Notes: generated by a model not told the origin, from the sequence alone. A stretch of 8,749 bases of DNA from an uncultured Mucispirillum sp. (GCA_945929285.1 CAMEOC010000029.1:1-8749); one strand, 5' to 3'; counted from the first letter of the stretch, positions 1 to 7,199 are shown. Made by a program: numbers and translations.

Positions 1-1212
1 GCTGCTATGAGCACATTAATATTAAACTCAAGCCCTGTTAGTTTTGGTGCTGTGGGCACTCCTACAAACGGTATCCAGGCTTCCATTACAAGCCTTGTAG
101 GTAAAGGTGAAATCTCTGCCTATATGCAGGATGTTACAGTTTATACTGCTCTTATACATTCTTTTGGTGCTATGCTTATTCCTACCCTTGTGGTGTTTAT
201 GCTTACTAAATTTTTTGGTAAAAATAGAAGTTTTAAAGATGCACTTCCTATTATTCCATTTTCTTTATTTGCTTCTGTAATGTTTATAATACCTTACTTA
301 TTAATTGCAAAATATGGCGGTTATGAAATACCTTCATTAATTGGTGGTTTAGTTAGTTTAGGTATTTTAGTTTTAAGTGCAAAAGTTGGTTTTCTAACCC
401 CTAAAACAGTGTGGGATTTTGAAGAAACTTCTAAATGGGATTCTTCCTGGATTGGCTCTCAAAGCGCACAAAAAGATTACAGCAATAAAAATATTAATGT
501 TTTTGTTGCCTGGCTGCCTTACCTTATAATATCTTTAATATTAGTTTTAACAAGAATACCAGAAATAGGCTTAAAACAAAAACTTATTGCTTTAACCCTT
601 AATTTTCCACCTATATTTGGGGTTGAAAAAACAGCTTACAGCTTTTCTTATGCTTACCTGCCTGGTATTATTCCTTTTATACTGGTGGCAATACTTACTA
701 TATTTTTACATAAAATGAATAAAGAAGAAGTTAAAAAAGCCTGGAAAATGACATTTAAGCAGGTTAGTGCTGCTATTATTCCACTTTGTGCCGGTGTGGG
801 CCTTGTGCAGCTTATATTAAATACCGATAATAACCCGCAAAACTATGAATCTATGCTTAGAATGATGGCTTCTTTCTTTGCTAATATTTCCGGTGAATCA
901 TATACTTTTGTTGCACCGTTTATTGGTGTGCTTGGTGCATTTTTCTCTGGCTCTAACACTGTTTCTAATATTTTATTTGCACCACTGCAGTATGAAGCTG
1001 CCACCCTTGTGGGCTTAAAAACTCAAGTGATTATGGCTTTACAAAATGTAGGCGGTGCTGCAGGTAATATGATATGTATTAATAATATTGTGGCAGTGTG
1101 TGCAACAGTTGGGTTAATAGGAAAAGGCGAACACAGGCTATTGACATATAATATTGCCCCTAGCTTTATATATAGCATTTTAGCTATAATTGTGGCATTA
1201 TTCTTATTATAA
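1..1212 (+). CDS. lctP: L-lactate permease (LctP/LldP family), 3' part only
   Basis: This integral inner-membrane transporter brings L-lactate (in some relatives also glycolate) into the cell, probably with protons. The reading frame is open to base 1, and the family is usually about 550 residues, so the 403 codons seen are the C-terminal three quarters. The ATG at base 7 is almost certainly an internal Met. Numbered from that Met, the SPVSFGAVGTPTNGI segment (residues 9-23) is family-typical. About nine hydrophobic segments follow, near residues 45-68, 77-100, 107-125, 166-183, 215-237, 253-270, 302-322, 355-373 and 384-401. The strongest signature is the conserved C-terminal block with GAFFSGSNTVSN (about 311-322) and ALQNVGGAAGNMI (about 345-357). 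It lies 15 bases before lutA, which supports the substrate being lactate. Its promoter lies outside the window. Family is very secure; exact substrate range is inferred. Confidence 0.95.
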   Translation, partial: AAMSTLILNSSPVSFGAVGTPTNGIQASITSLVGKGEISAYMQDVTVYTALIHSFGAMLIPTLVVFMLTKFFGKNRSFKDALPIIPFSLFASVMFIIPYLLIAKYGGYEIPSLIGGLVSLGILVLSAKVGFLTPKTVWDFEETSKWDSSWIGSQSAQKDYSNKNINVFVAWLPYLIISLILVLTRIPEIGLKQKLIALTLNFPPIFGVEKTAYSFSYAYLPGIIPFILVAILTIFLHKMNKEEVKKAWKMTFKQVSAAIIPLCAGVGLVQLILNTDNNPQNYESMLRMMASFFANISGESYTFVAPFIGVLGAFFSGSNTVSNILFAPLQYEAATLVGLKTQVIMALQNVGGAAGNMICINNIVAVCATVGLIGKGEHRLLTYNIAPSFIYSILAIIVALFLL

Positions 1213-1216
1213 ATTT

Positions 1217-1220
1217 GAGG
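1217..1220 (+). promoter_or_regulatory. Ribosome binding site of lutA
   Basis: GAGG lies 7 bases before the lutA ATG, in the 15-base gap after the permease stop codon. It supports the chosen start and translation from a shared mRNA. Confidence 0.7.
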
Positions 1221-1227
1221 TTATGCA

Positions 1228-1956
1228 ATGAAAGTATATTTTTTTGGAACTTGTATAGGCTCGGCTGCTTTTTCTGAAAGCCTTATATGCTCTATAAAAC
1301 TTTTACAGCATTTTGGGGTTGAAGTTATATATAAAAAAGACCAAACATGCTGCGGGCAGCCAAGCTATAATAACGGCTATTATGAAGAAACTAAAAAAGC
1401 AGCCCTTTTTAATATGCAGCTTTTTAGTGAGCCTTACCCTGTTATTGTGCCTTCTGGCTCTTGTGCTGGTATGATGATGCACGATTATATTACACTTTTT
1501 GAAGGCACAGAACATGAAAATATGGCAAAAGAATTTTCCCAAAGGGTGTATGAATTAAGCGATTTTCTACATAAAGAATTAAAGGTAACACTAGAAGATA
1601 AAGGAAACCCTGTGAAAGTTACATGGCATTCAAACTGCCATGCACTGCGTGTGGCAAAAAGTGTTTCTTCTTCTAAAGCACTGCTTAAAAGCCTTAGTAA
1701 TGTAGAACTAGTTGAGCTTGAAAAAGAAACTACCTGCTGCGGCTTTGGTGGCACTTTTAGTGTGAAAGAACCAGAGATTAGTAAAGCTATGGTTGAAAGC
1801 AAATTGCAGGATATATTAAACCAAAAGGTAGAATATTTAATTGCTGGCGACGGTGGCTGCCTGTTAAATATTACTGGTGCTTTGGAAAAAATTAATGCTA
1901 ATGTTAAAACAATGTATCTTTATGAATTTTTAGCAAAACGAATTGGTATTGCATAG
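1228..1956 (+). CDS. lutA: Lactate utilization protein LutA (LldE-type, CCG-domain protein)
   Basis: LutA is a subunit of the cytoplasmic LutABC (LldEFG) complex, which oxidises L-lactate to pyruvate without the classic flavin lactate dehydrogenase. The 242-residue length is normal for the family. Two cysteine-rich CCG domains are visible. The first has C9, the C41-C42-G43 motif after DQT, and C79 in PSGSC. The second has C137 in HSNCH, C170-C171-G172 followed by FGG, and C211 in GDGGC. In related proteins (heterodisulfide reductase B, glycolate oxidase GlcF) such domains bind an iron-sulfur cluster; cluster binding here is inferred from the motif. There is no signal peptide or membrane segment. 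The gene follows a lactate permease and is followed by lutB, the usual order. Confidence 0.95.
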   Translation: MKVYFFGTCIGSAAFSESLICSIKLLQHFGVEVIYKKDQTCCGQPSYNNGYYEETKKAALFNMQLFSEPYPVIVPSGSCAGMMMHDYITLFEGTEHENMAKEFSQRVYELSDFLHKELKVTLEDKGNPVKVTWHSNCHALRVAKSVSSSKALLKSLSNVELVELEKETTCCGFGGTFSVKEPEISKAMVESKLQDILNQKVEYLIAGDGGCLLNITGALEKINANVKTMYLYEFLAKRIGIA

Positions 1957-1959
1957 GAG
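1955..1959 (+). promoter_or_regulatory. Ribosome binding site of lutB overlapping the lutA stop
   Basis: AGGAG overlaps the last two bases of the lutA TAG stop and sits 6 bases before the lutB ATG. This arrangement suggests coupled translation of the two subunits. Confidence 0.75.
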
Positions 1960-1965
1960 CAGCAT

Positions 1966-3390
1966 ATGAACCCAAGGCAGTTAATACATGAAAAAGTAAA
2001 CGATAAACAGTTAAATAAAAACCTTGAATATGTTATGTATCAGCTTCAAGGAAACAGGAAAAAACTTATTTCTGAAAGATATGGCGACTGGGAAGCCTTA
2101 AGGGAAGAAGGCAAAAAAGTAAAACAAAACGCCCTTTCCCGCCTGCCAGAGCTTTTAGAAAGGTTTGAAAAAAATGCCACTGCAAACGGTATAAAAGTTC
2201 ACTGGTCTAAAGATAATGATGAAGCCAATGAGATTATATTAAATATTGCAAAAGAAAATAATATTAATAAAATCTTAAAAGGTAAGTCTATGGCAAGTGA
2301 AGAAATAGGCTTAAACCATTATCTTGAAAAAAAAGGTATAAAAGCAATTGAAACAGATTTGGGGGAAGTGATTATCCAGCTTATTGGCGAACCACCTGTG
2401 CATATTGTTGTGCCTGCCATTCATAAAAATAGATTTGAAGTAGGTGAAATATTTGAAAAACATCTTCATGTGGAAAGATATACAGAGATAGAAGACTTAA
2501 ACCGTGTGGCTAGAACATATTTAAGAGAAGAATTTCACCAGCTGAAAATGGGCTTATCTGGTGTTAATTTTGCCATAGCAGATGAAGGTGCTATATGGCT
2601 TTTAGAAAATGAAGGCAACGGCAGAATGAGTACCACAGTTTCAGATATACATGTGGCTATATGCGGTATTGAAAAGGTTGTGGAAAGCTTTGATAATGCA
2701 GTGCTTTTAAACACTCTTTTAATACCTTCTGCAACAGGGCAGTCTGTTACTACTTATAATAATATTATAACATCACCTAGAAAAGAAAGTGATTTAGACG
2801 GTCCAAAAGAAGTGCATGTGGTGCTTTTAGATAACGGCAGAAGCGGTATATTATCTAAAAAAAGATATTCTGCTTCCTTAAGGTGTATTCGCTGCGGCAC
2901 TTGTATGAACCACTGCCCTGTTTACCATAAAATTGGGGGGCATGCTTATGGGGCAACTTACCCAGGACCTATCGGGGAAGTTATATCGCCTTTACTTTTT
3001 GGTATAGATAAATACGGCTATACCCTAAACCTATGCTCACTTTGCGGTAACTGTGCCGAAGTTTGCCCTGTGAAAATACCTCTTACAGATATGATTAGGG
3101 ACTTACGAAATGAAAAAGTAAAAGATAATAAGGACGATATTTTAGGTATAAACAACCTGCCAAAAAATAATGCAGAAAGAAAAAATATGGAAATATTTGC
3201 AGAAGTGGCAACAAACCCTAAAAAATGGCAGCGGCTTATGTGGTTTATTGATAAGTTTGCACCTTTTGGAAAACCATTTGCACCATTTATTAACGGCTTA
3301 AAACAATGGACAACATGTAGAGCTTACCCAAAAATGGATGCTTCTTTTCATAAGAAAATAAAAAATATGCAAGGGGTAAAATATGAGTAA
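1966..3390 (+). CDS. lutB: Lactate utilization iron-sulfur protein LutB (LldF-type)
   Basis: LutB is the large iron-sulfur subunit of the LutABC lactate-oxidising complex and is thought to pass electrons from lactate oxidation towards the quinone pool. The 474-residue length is usual. An N-terminal LUD domain covers about residues 60-290 and contains the family-typical segments GVNFAIADEGAIW (199-211), ENEGNGR (214-220), ICGIEKVVESF (232-242) and NIITSPRKE (266-274). Two ferredoxin-type [4Fe-4S] motifs follow: C307, C310, C313 and C317 (CIRCGTCMNHCP), then C357, C360, C363 and C367 (CSLCGNCAEVCP). Residues 380-474 form the C-terminal region usual for LutB. No targeting signal is seen. All eight ligand cysteines are intact, so the protein looks functional. 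It overlaps lutC by 8 bases. Confidence 0.96.
   Translation: MNPRQLIHEKVNDKQLNKNLEYVMYQLQGNRKKLISERYGDWEALREEGKKVKQNALSRLPELLERFEKNATANGIKVHWSKDNDEANEIILNIAKENNINKILKGKSMASEEIGLNHYLEKKGIKAIETDLGEVIIQLIGEPPVHIVVPAIHKNRFEVGEIFEKHLHVERYTEIEDLNRVARTYLREEFHQLKMGLSGVNFAIADEGAIWLLENEGNGRMSTTVSDIHVAICGIEKVVESFDNAVLLNTLLIPSATGQSVTTYNNIITSPRKESDLDGPKEVHVVLLDNGRSGILSKKRYSASLRCIRCGTCMNHCPVYHKIGGHAYGATYPGPIGEVISPLLFGIDKYGYTLNLCSLCGNCAEVCPVKIPLTDMIRDLRNEKVKDNKDDILGINNLPKNNAERKNMEIFAEVATNPKKWQRLMWFIDKFAPFGKPFAPFINGLKQWTTCRAYPKMDASFHKKIKNMQGVKYE
3371..3376 (+). promoter_or_regulatory. Ribosome binding site of lutC inside the lutB end
   Basis: AAGGGG lies within the last codons of lutB, 6 bases before the lutC ATG. 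The ATG itself overlaps the lutB stop (ATGAGTAA, 3383-3390), so lutC is probably translated by coupling to lutB. Confidence 0.7.
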
Positions 3391-4006
3391 AGAAATTATT
3401 TTAAATAATGTAAAAAATGCTTTAAATAAAAACCCTCTGCAAAGCAATAGTGGTGTTTATACAGATATTTTAAAGCCTATTGAAAATGATATGGTGCAAG
3501 AATATAAAAGAGGCCAGGAAGTAAATAAAGCTATATTAATTGAAAGCACTAAAGACGACCTGGAAAATGCCATAAAAAGTATACTTGAAAAAGAAAATAT
3601 TAAGCAGGTTTTACTGCCAAAATCTTTGCAGGATATTAGTATAACCCAGGAAAAGATTATATATAATAAACCTGTTGATGAGCTTCGAAATACTTTATTT
3701 CAAGTGGAATGTGGTATATTTGAAGCAAACTATGGTGTTAGCAACCTTGGTATTTTTTCTGTTGCTTCAAACAGTGACCAGCCAAGGCTTTTATCACTTA
3801 TTACAAAATATAATATTGTGCTTTTGAAAAAAGAAAATATTAAAGAAAATTTATCCACAACTTTGCAGGCTTATAAAAAAGAAAACGGTGATAAACTGCC
3901 TACTAATATTTTATTTATTGCAGGCCCTTCACGAACTGCAGATATTGAATTCCAAGTGGTGCTTGGGGTGCATGGACCTCAAATTGTATATGTAATACTA
4001 TACTAA
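3383..4006 (+). CDS. lutC: Lactate utilization protein LutC (LldG-type, LUD domain)
   Basis: LutC is the small third subunit of the LutABC complex. It is a single LUD-domain cytoplasmic protein needed for growth on lactate in organisms where the operon has been studied. The 207-residue length is normal. The C-terminal signature GPSRTADIE (residues 181-189) followed by the VLGVHGP segment (193-199) is diagnostic. The centre of the domain is less typical: where many LutC proteins have an A-E-T-G-T type stretch, this one reads NYGVSNLGIFSV (116-127). No cysteine cluster motif is present, as expected for LutC. The start is supported by an AAGGGG ribosome binding site and the 8-base overlap with lutB. 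A terminator hairpin begins 10 bases after the stop. Confidence 0.94.
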   Translation: MSKEIILNNVKNALNKNPLQSNSGVYTDILKPIENDMVQEYKRGQEVNKAILIESTKDDLENAIKSILEKENIKQVLLPKSLQDISITQEKIIYNKPVDELRNTLFQVECGIFEANYGVSNLGIFSVASNSDQPRLLSLITKYNIVLLKKENIKENLSTTLQAYKKENGDKLPTNILFIAGPSRTADIEFQVVLGVHGPQIVYVILY

Positions 4007-4015
4007 AAATAAATT

Positions 4016-4043
4016 AAAGCAGGTGTAAAAGCCTGCTTTTTTT
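4016..4043. terminator. Bidirectional intrinsic terminator between convergent operons
   Basis: An 8-base-pair stem pairs AAAGCAGG (4016-4023) with CCTGCTTT (4032-4039) around an 8-base loop, followed on the + strand by a run of seven T (4037-4043). Read on the - strand, the same hairpin is followed by an AATTTATTTTTAG-like U-rich tract. It therefore probably ends both the lut operon and the five-gene - strand operon, whose last stop codon is 12 bases away. Confidence 0.85.
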
Positions 4044-4054
4044 CAGTTAATTTT

Positions 4055-4708
4055 TTAAAATATAAAAGTTAAAACCAGCTTTATAATCATAATAAGCAAT
4101 ATAATCTCAATAATAAATAATACTACATTTTTTATTTTAAGTCTGGAAATTTCTTTTTTTATTTCTGCACTATCATTTACTAATTTTGCTTTTTTATAAT
4201 AACTTAAAGCCAAATCGTATTTACCAAGCCTTTCATTACATTTTCCAAGAGATAAGTATAAGCTGTATTTATCTTCATAATCATCATCTACTTTATCTAA
4301 ATATGTTAATGCTTTTTTATACTCTTTAATAGATTCATAATACAGCCCTGCTGAAAAATTTAAGTCTACATCATCTGGATATAAATTAAGCCCTTTTTCA
4401 ATAAATTCCTGTGCTTTTTCCTTATATCCTAAACTTCCAGCACTCCAAAAAGAATAGTAATATATCCAGCTTTCATTCTTTCCAAGATTTATTGCTTTTT
4501 CAAAATTATCTAATGCTTTTTCATACTTTTCAAGCTCATACAGGTTAAGCCCTGCTTCAGAATATACCCAGCCGTCATTTCTGCCAAGCTTAATTACTTT
4601 TTCTATACATTTATATGCTTTACTATATTTCTTTTGCTCTCTAAATAAAATTGCCTGATTGCTTTCTAAAGTTATTATTTCAGCATTATTAACGGCATGC
4701 TTTTCCAT
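4055..4708 (-). CDS. TPR protein with C-terminal membrane anchor
   Basis: The protein has 217 residues. Residues about 12-180 consist of roughly five tetratricopeptide repeats, helical hairpins that bind other proteins. Clear units are near 46-78 (GWVYSEAGLNLYELEKYEKA), 80-112 and 147-180 (LGKCNERLGKYDLALSYYKKA), with less regular ones at 12-42 and 113-146. The LGRNDGW and LGKNESW spacing is a style seen in accessory TPR genes. After a short basic stretch (K184-K193) a strongly hydrophobic segment (194-217) ends the protein with no residues beyond it. There is no N-terminal signal peptide. The expected topology is a tail anchor with the TPR domain in the cytoplasm. An AGGA lies 7 bases before the ATG. 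It is the last gene of a five-gene operon, 36 bases after the WG-repeat gene. The binding partner is unknown. Confidence 0.85.
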   Translation of the reverse strand: MEKHAVNNAEIITLESNQAILFREQKKYSKAYKCIEKVIKLGRNDGWVYSEAGLNLYELEKYEKALDNFEKAINLGKNESWIYYYSFWSAGSLGYKEKAQEFIEKGLNLYPDDVDLNFSAGLYYESIKEYKKALTYLDKVDDDYEDKYSLYLSLGKCNERLGKYDLALSYYKKAKLVNDSAEIKKEISRLKIKNVVLFIIEIILLIMIIKLVLTFIF

Positions 4709-4744
4709 AACATTTTCCTATATTTTAGTAATGAAGTTACTTGA

Positions 4745-5062
4745 TTATATTTCCCTTTTTATCAATATAAAACCAGCATCACTAACCCATTTGTGATATT
4801 CACCACTGGAGTTTTTAACTGTCTTATTATACCCTTTATATGTTACTTTTGCTTTTCCATTTTCAAAGGGGTAGCCAAAAACATACTGAGGCTTTATTAT
4901 CACTTTTCCAAAGCTATCAACATAGCCTATTTTACCACTACTATCTATTATTCTTGATGTGCCATCACTTATATAATCATTACCATTATCATAAAGATAT
5001 GGTTTATAACTGTGGGTGCATGCAAAAGCAATAAAACATAAAGCTAAAATTATTTTTTTCAT
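4745..5062 (-). CDS. Small WG-repeat lipoprotein
   Basis: The protein has 105 residues. It starts with a lipoprotein signal (MKK, hydrophobic core, then A12-F13-A14-C15), so C15 is the likely lipidated residue. Thr at +2 would allow outer-membrane sorting under the E. coli rule. The mature part contains about one WG-like repeat: KIGYVDSFGKVIIKPQY (44-60) followed by FENGKAKV (66-73), matching the pattern G-Y-V-D-x-x-G-K-x-I-I-x-P-x-Y. WG proteins usually carry many such repeats, so this is a minimal version; either it is a short family member or an ancestral longer gene has shrunk. The stop codon and terminal sequence look intact. The ribosome binding site is weak (TTGGTAA, about 10 bases before ATG). 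Function is not known; the repeat is thought to be a binding surface. Confidence 0.8.
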   Translation of the reverse strand: MKKIILALCFIAFACTHSYKPYLYDNGNDYISDGTSRIIDSSGKIGYVDSFGKVIIKPQYVFGYPFENGKAKVTYKGYNKTVKNSSGEYHKWVSDAGFILIKREI

Positions 5063-5097
5063 ATATTATATTTACCAAATTAACTTATAGCAGCAAG

Positions 5098-5823
5098 CTA
5101 TTCTTCTGCATATTCTCTTTCAATATCTATAAATAAAATATAAAAGCCGCATAATTTTTTATTTTCATCGTATCCAAAATAACTGGCATAATATCCATCA
5201 CCCCAGCCAGACTGGAATATTGGAATATTTAAATCTGTTTCTGGTATAGTCCAGTTTACCCAGTCGCCATCTTCCCTTTGATATTTTGGGTATTTTGATG
5301 CATTCTCTGCTAACAAATCATCAAATAAGTCATCAAAAGGGTTATCTGCTCCCTGTGTTTCTTCCAGCATTTTAAAGTATTTTATAAATGCATCTTGTGT
5401 TGCTTTATCTACTACACAACCCATACCAGCATCTACAGAAAAACCGTAAATATCACCTTCTTCTGCACTATCCGTGTCCTCTTCTTCACCAGTTACTGCA
5501 AGCTCATAAATCACAGGTTTTTCCTTAGTAAACTCTACTTTTACGCAGGCATATCTATCACCATATTTTTCGCTTGGTACAACAGCTATTTTAACAGGAA
5601 AGCTGCCCTGCATAGCATCTTGTAAAAATGGTTTTGTATAGCCTAAATCTACCAGTGGGTCGCATGCTATAATTTTACCTGTTGGCAGGTTAACATTACC
5701 AATCTCAAGCACATCAACATTAACACTACCTATTTTATTATTTACAAAATAACTTTCTAAATCTATTTTACACCTAAATTTTTCCTTGTATTGTTCATAA
5801 GTTTTAAGCCACTGTTTATCCAT
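5098..5823 (-). CDS. DUF4241 domain protein
   Basis: This is a 241-residue cytoplasmic protein with no signal peptide or membrane segment. It matches my knowledge of the DUF4241 family pattern along most of its length: GKIIACDPLVDLG (49-61), KPFLQDAMQGSFPVKIAVV (64-82), YACVKVEF (91-98), FSVDAGMGCVVDK (128-140) and the C-terminal FQSGWGDGYYASYFGYD (203-219). The conserved D55-P56, D131-A-G and S205-G-W-G-D-G blocks suggest an enzyme-like or ligand-binding pocket, but no activity is established. Two acidic stretches, about 113-124 and 160-173, look like surface inserts. Translation starts 3 bases after the DUF4299 stop, with a strong AAGGGGTGA ribosome binding site that contains that stop codon. 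The two proteins are therefore probably made together. Family call is fairly firm; role is unknown. Confidence 0.82.
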   Translation of the reverse strand: MDKQWLKTYEQYKEKFRCKIDLESYFVNNKIGSVNVDVLEIGNVNLPTGKIIACDPLVDLGYTKPFLQDAMQGSFPVKIAVVPSEKYGDRYACVKVEFTKEKPVIYELAVTGEEEDTDSAEEGDIYGFSVDAGMGCVVDKATQDAFIKYFKMLEETQGADNPFDDLFDDLLAENASKYPKYQREDGDWVNWTIPETDLNIPIFQSGWGDGYYASYFGYDENKKLCGFYILFIDIEREYAEE

Positions 5824-5826
5824 AAA

Positions 5827-5837
5827 TCACCCCTTTA
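5827..5837 (-). promoter_or_regulatory. Strong ribosome binding site of the DUF4241 gene, overlapping the DUF4299 stop
   Basis: On the - strand the sequence reads AAAGGGGTGA, then TTT, then ATG. The TGA is the DUF4299 stop codon and the AAGGGGTGA is an unusually good anti-16S match. This layout favours coupled translation and comparable amounts of both proteins. Confidence 0.7.
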
Positions 5838-6750
5838 TGATTGTTTCTATTTCTTTACGGCTTATTTCCTGCACTAAAATATATCTTGCATCTATAAAGC
5901 CATATTTTTCTTTTTGAAGTCTGTTTATAAATTCTTTATAATCAATCTGTCCTAAAATTTCATAACTTGATTTATCTTCTGGGCTGCCATTAATTACAAC
6001 AAGATTAGTAATCCATTTAGTAACTTCTTCATCTATAACCATATCTTGGTTTTCATACTCAACTGATGGGTTAAAAGGCAAAATAGTTGGTACAGTTTCA
6101 GTTATGGCATATATACCTATAATAGCACCTTTATCATTTTCATAAAATTTTTGGCGTGCTTCATAAGCATTTATATACTGCAAACCAGTTACAAATGTGC
6201 TGAATTTTTCAACTACATTTTCAGTATTTAGCATAACAACATTTTCTAAAAGGTCAACATTTAATGTAACATTTCTATGTATTCCTTGAAATTCAAAATA
6301 AGCATCATTATTGCCAGATTGTAAAAGATTTGTATAAAGAACTGCTAATTCATGCTTGATATTTTCTTTATAAGGATATGTTTGTAGATTATTAATGGTA
6401 TAGTTTTCATTATCATTTGTAATGATTTCAGTGCACCCTAAAAAAGTGCATAATTTTTTTATATATTCAAATGCTGCCTTATAATCATCAATGCTTGATA
6501 AAGCAAGTATTCTTACTTCATAGGTTTTTGCATCATTATCATATGAAAGCTCAAAACCTCTGGCACTTTTTTTCTCAATACCAAGTAATATACATTCATA
6601 ATTACTAAGCCTTTCTTTTAGAAATTCTTCATAATCTTCATCATCTTCTTTTAAAACATATTGGGAAAAATATTGCCCAATATGTAATGTCTGCTCTACT
6701 GTTATACTACCTACATTATGAACATCATTAATAAAAAAATATACACTCAT
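5827..6750 (-). CDS. DUF4299 family protein
   Basis: This is a 307-residue soluble protein without signal peptide or membrane segments. The overall pattern fits the DUF4299 family, which is about 300 residues long. Diagnostic-looking segments are ARGFELSYDND (63-73) followed by YEVRILALSSIDDYKAAFEYI (77-97), the region FSTFVTGLQYINAYEARQKFY (183-203), GIYAITETVPTILPFNPSVEY (212-232) and the C-terminal KYGFIDARYILVQEI (282-296). This assignment rests on remembered family patterns rather than a search. No catalytic motif is evident and no function is known. It is the second gene of the operon, 17 bases after the cyclophilin-like gene, with GAGA as a modest ribosome binding site. The nearly fused DUF4241 partner downstream suggests they act in one process. 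Confidence 0.72.
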   Translation of the reverse strand: MSVYFFINDVHNVGSITVEQTLHIGQYFSQYVLKEDDEDYEEFLKERLSNYECILLGIEKKSARGFELSYDNDAKTYEVRILALSSIDDYKAAFEYIKKLCTFLGCTEIITNDNENYTINNLQTYPYKENIKHELAVLYTNLLQSGNNDAYFEFQGIHRNVTLNVDLLENVVMLNTENVVEKFSTFVTGLQYINAYEARQKFYENDKGAIIGIYAITETVPTILPFNPSVEYENQDMVIDEEVTKWITNLVVINGSPEDKSSYEILGQIDYKEFINRLQKEKYGFIDARYILVQEISRKEIETIIKG

Positions 6751-6767
6751 ATTATCTCTACTAATAT

Positions 6768-7199
6768 CTATTTTATATATACTTTCATACTATTTCCTGC
6801 TTTTGATAATATATTATAGATTTCACCACTATTTAAACCTGTAATCTTTCCAAGCCTTGTGTAGCTCCAAGAGTTGTTACCATACATTATAACCATATAT
6901 CTTCCCTGATATAGTAAAATATCGCCTGATGTTGCATTTATACTTTCATCATTTTTAGTAAGATTTTGTGGAAGGCTGCCCACCTTTTCAAAACCACCAT
7001 AGTTTTCCATATTTATGGTGATAGCTCCGTTTTTTAATAATTCTTTTAATTCTTCTGCTGCCCTGCTTTCTGCAAACTGGCAGGCTATATCTTTTTCACC
7101 AAATGATATATAAAACATATTCTCACTTTCTCCATTATTTTTTGCAAAAATATTAAAAGACAACAATAAGATAATCAATAATGTATAAACTATTTTCAT
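6768..7199 (-). CDS. Exported cyclophilin-like fold protein
   Basis: This is the first gene of the - strand operon, 143 residues from the ATG at 7199. I chose this start because GGAG lies 5 bases upstream and the protein then begins with a good Sec signal peptide (MKIV, hydrophobic 4-18, probable cleavage after A19). A longer frame exists from a TTG at 7244, but it lacks a ribosome binding site and would bury the signal. The mature domain (about 27-143) matches the cyclophilin-like family of small bacterial proteins: AAEELKELLKNGAITINMEN (47-66), YGGFEKVGSLP (67-77), SGDILLYQGRYMVIMYGNNS (91-110) and WSYTRLGKI (111-119). Despite the name, prolyl isomerase activity has not been shown for this family as far as I know. 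It should act in the periplasm or outside the cell. No lipobox is present. Fold assignment is fairly secure, function open. Confidence 0.83.
   Translation of the reverse strand: MKIVYTLLIILLLSFNIFAKNNGESENMFYISFGEKDIACQFAESRAAEELKELLKNGAITINMENYGGFEKVGSLPQNLTKNDESINATSGDILLYQGRYMVIMYGNNSWSYTRLGKITGLNSGEIYNILSKAGNSMKVYIK

Noticed and set aside
7..9. ATG at base 7 as the true start of the permease gene
   Set aside because: The frame is open to the window edge, no ribosome binding site can be judged, and the family has a further 150 or so N-terminal residues.
1303..1802. Two open frames on the - strand inside lutA
   Set aside because: They lie opposite the conserved CCG-domain protein, their products are low-complexity and unlike any family, and they lack convincing ribosome binding sites.
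4840..5034. Open frame on the + strand, 64 codons, rich in His, Leu and Tyr
   Set aside because: It is the complement of the WG-repeat lipoprotein gene; composition is that of a shadow frame.
5395..5625. Open frame on the + strand, 76 codons
   Set aside because: It is antisense to the conserved DUF4241 gene, with no family resemblance.
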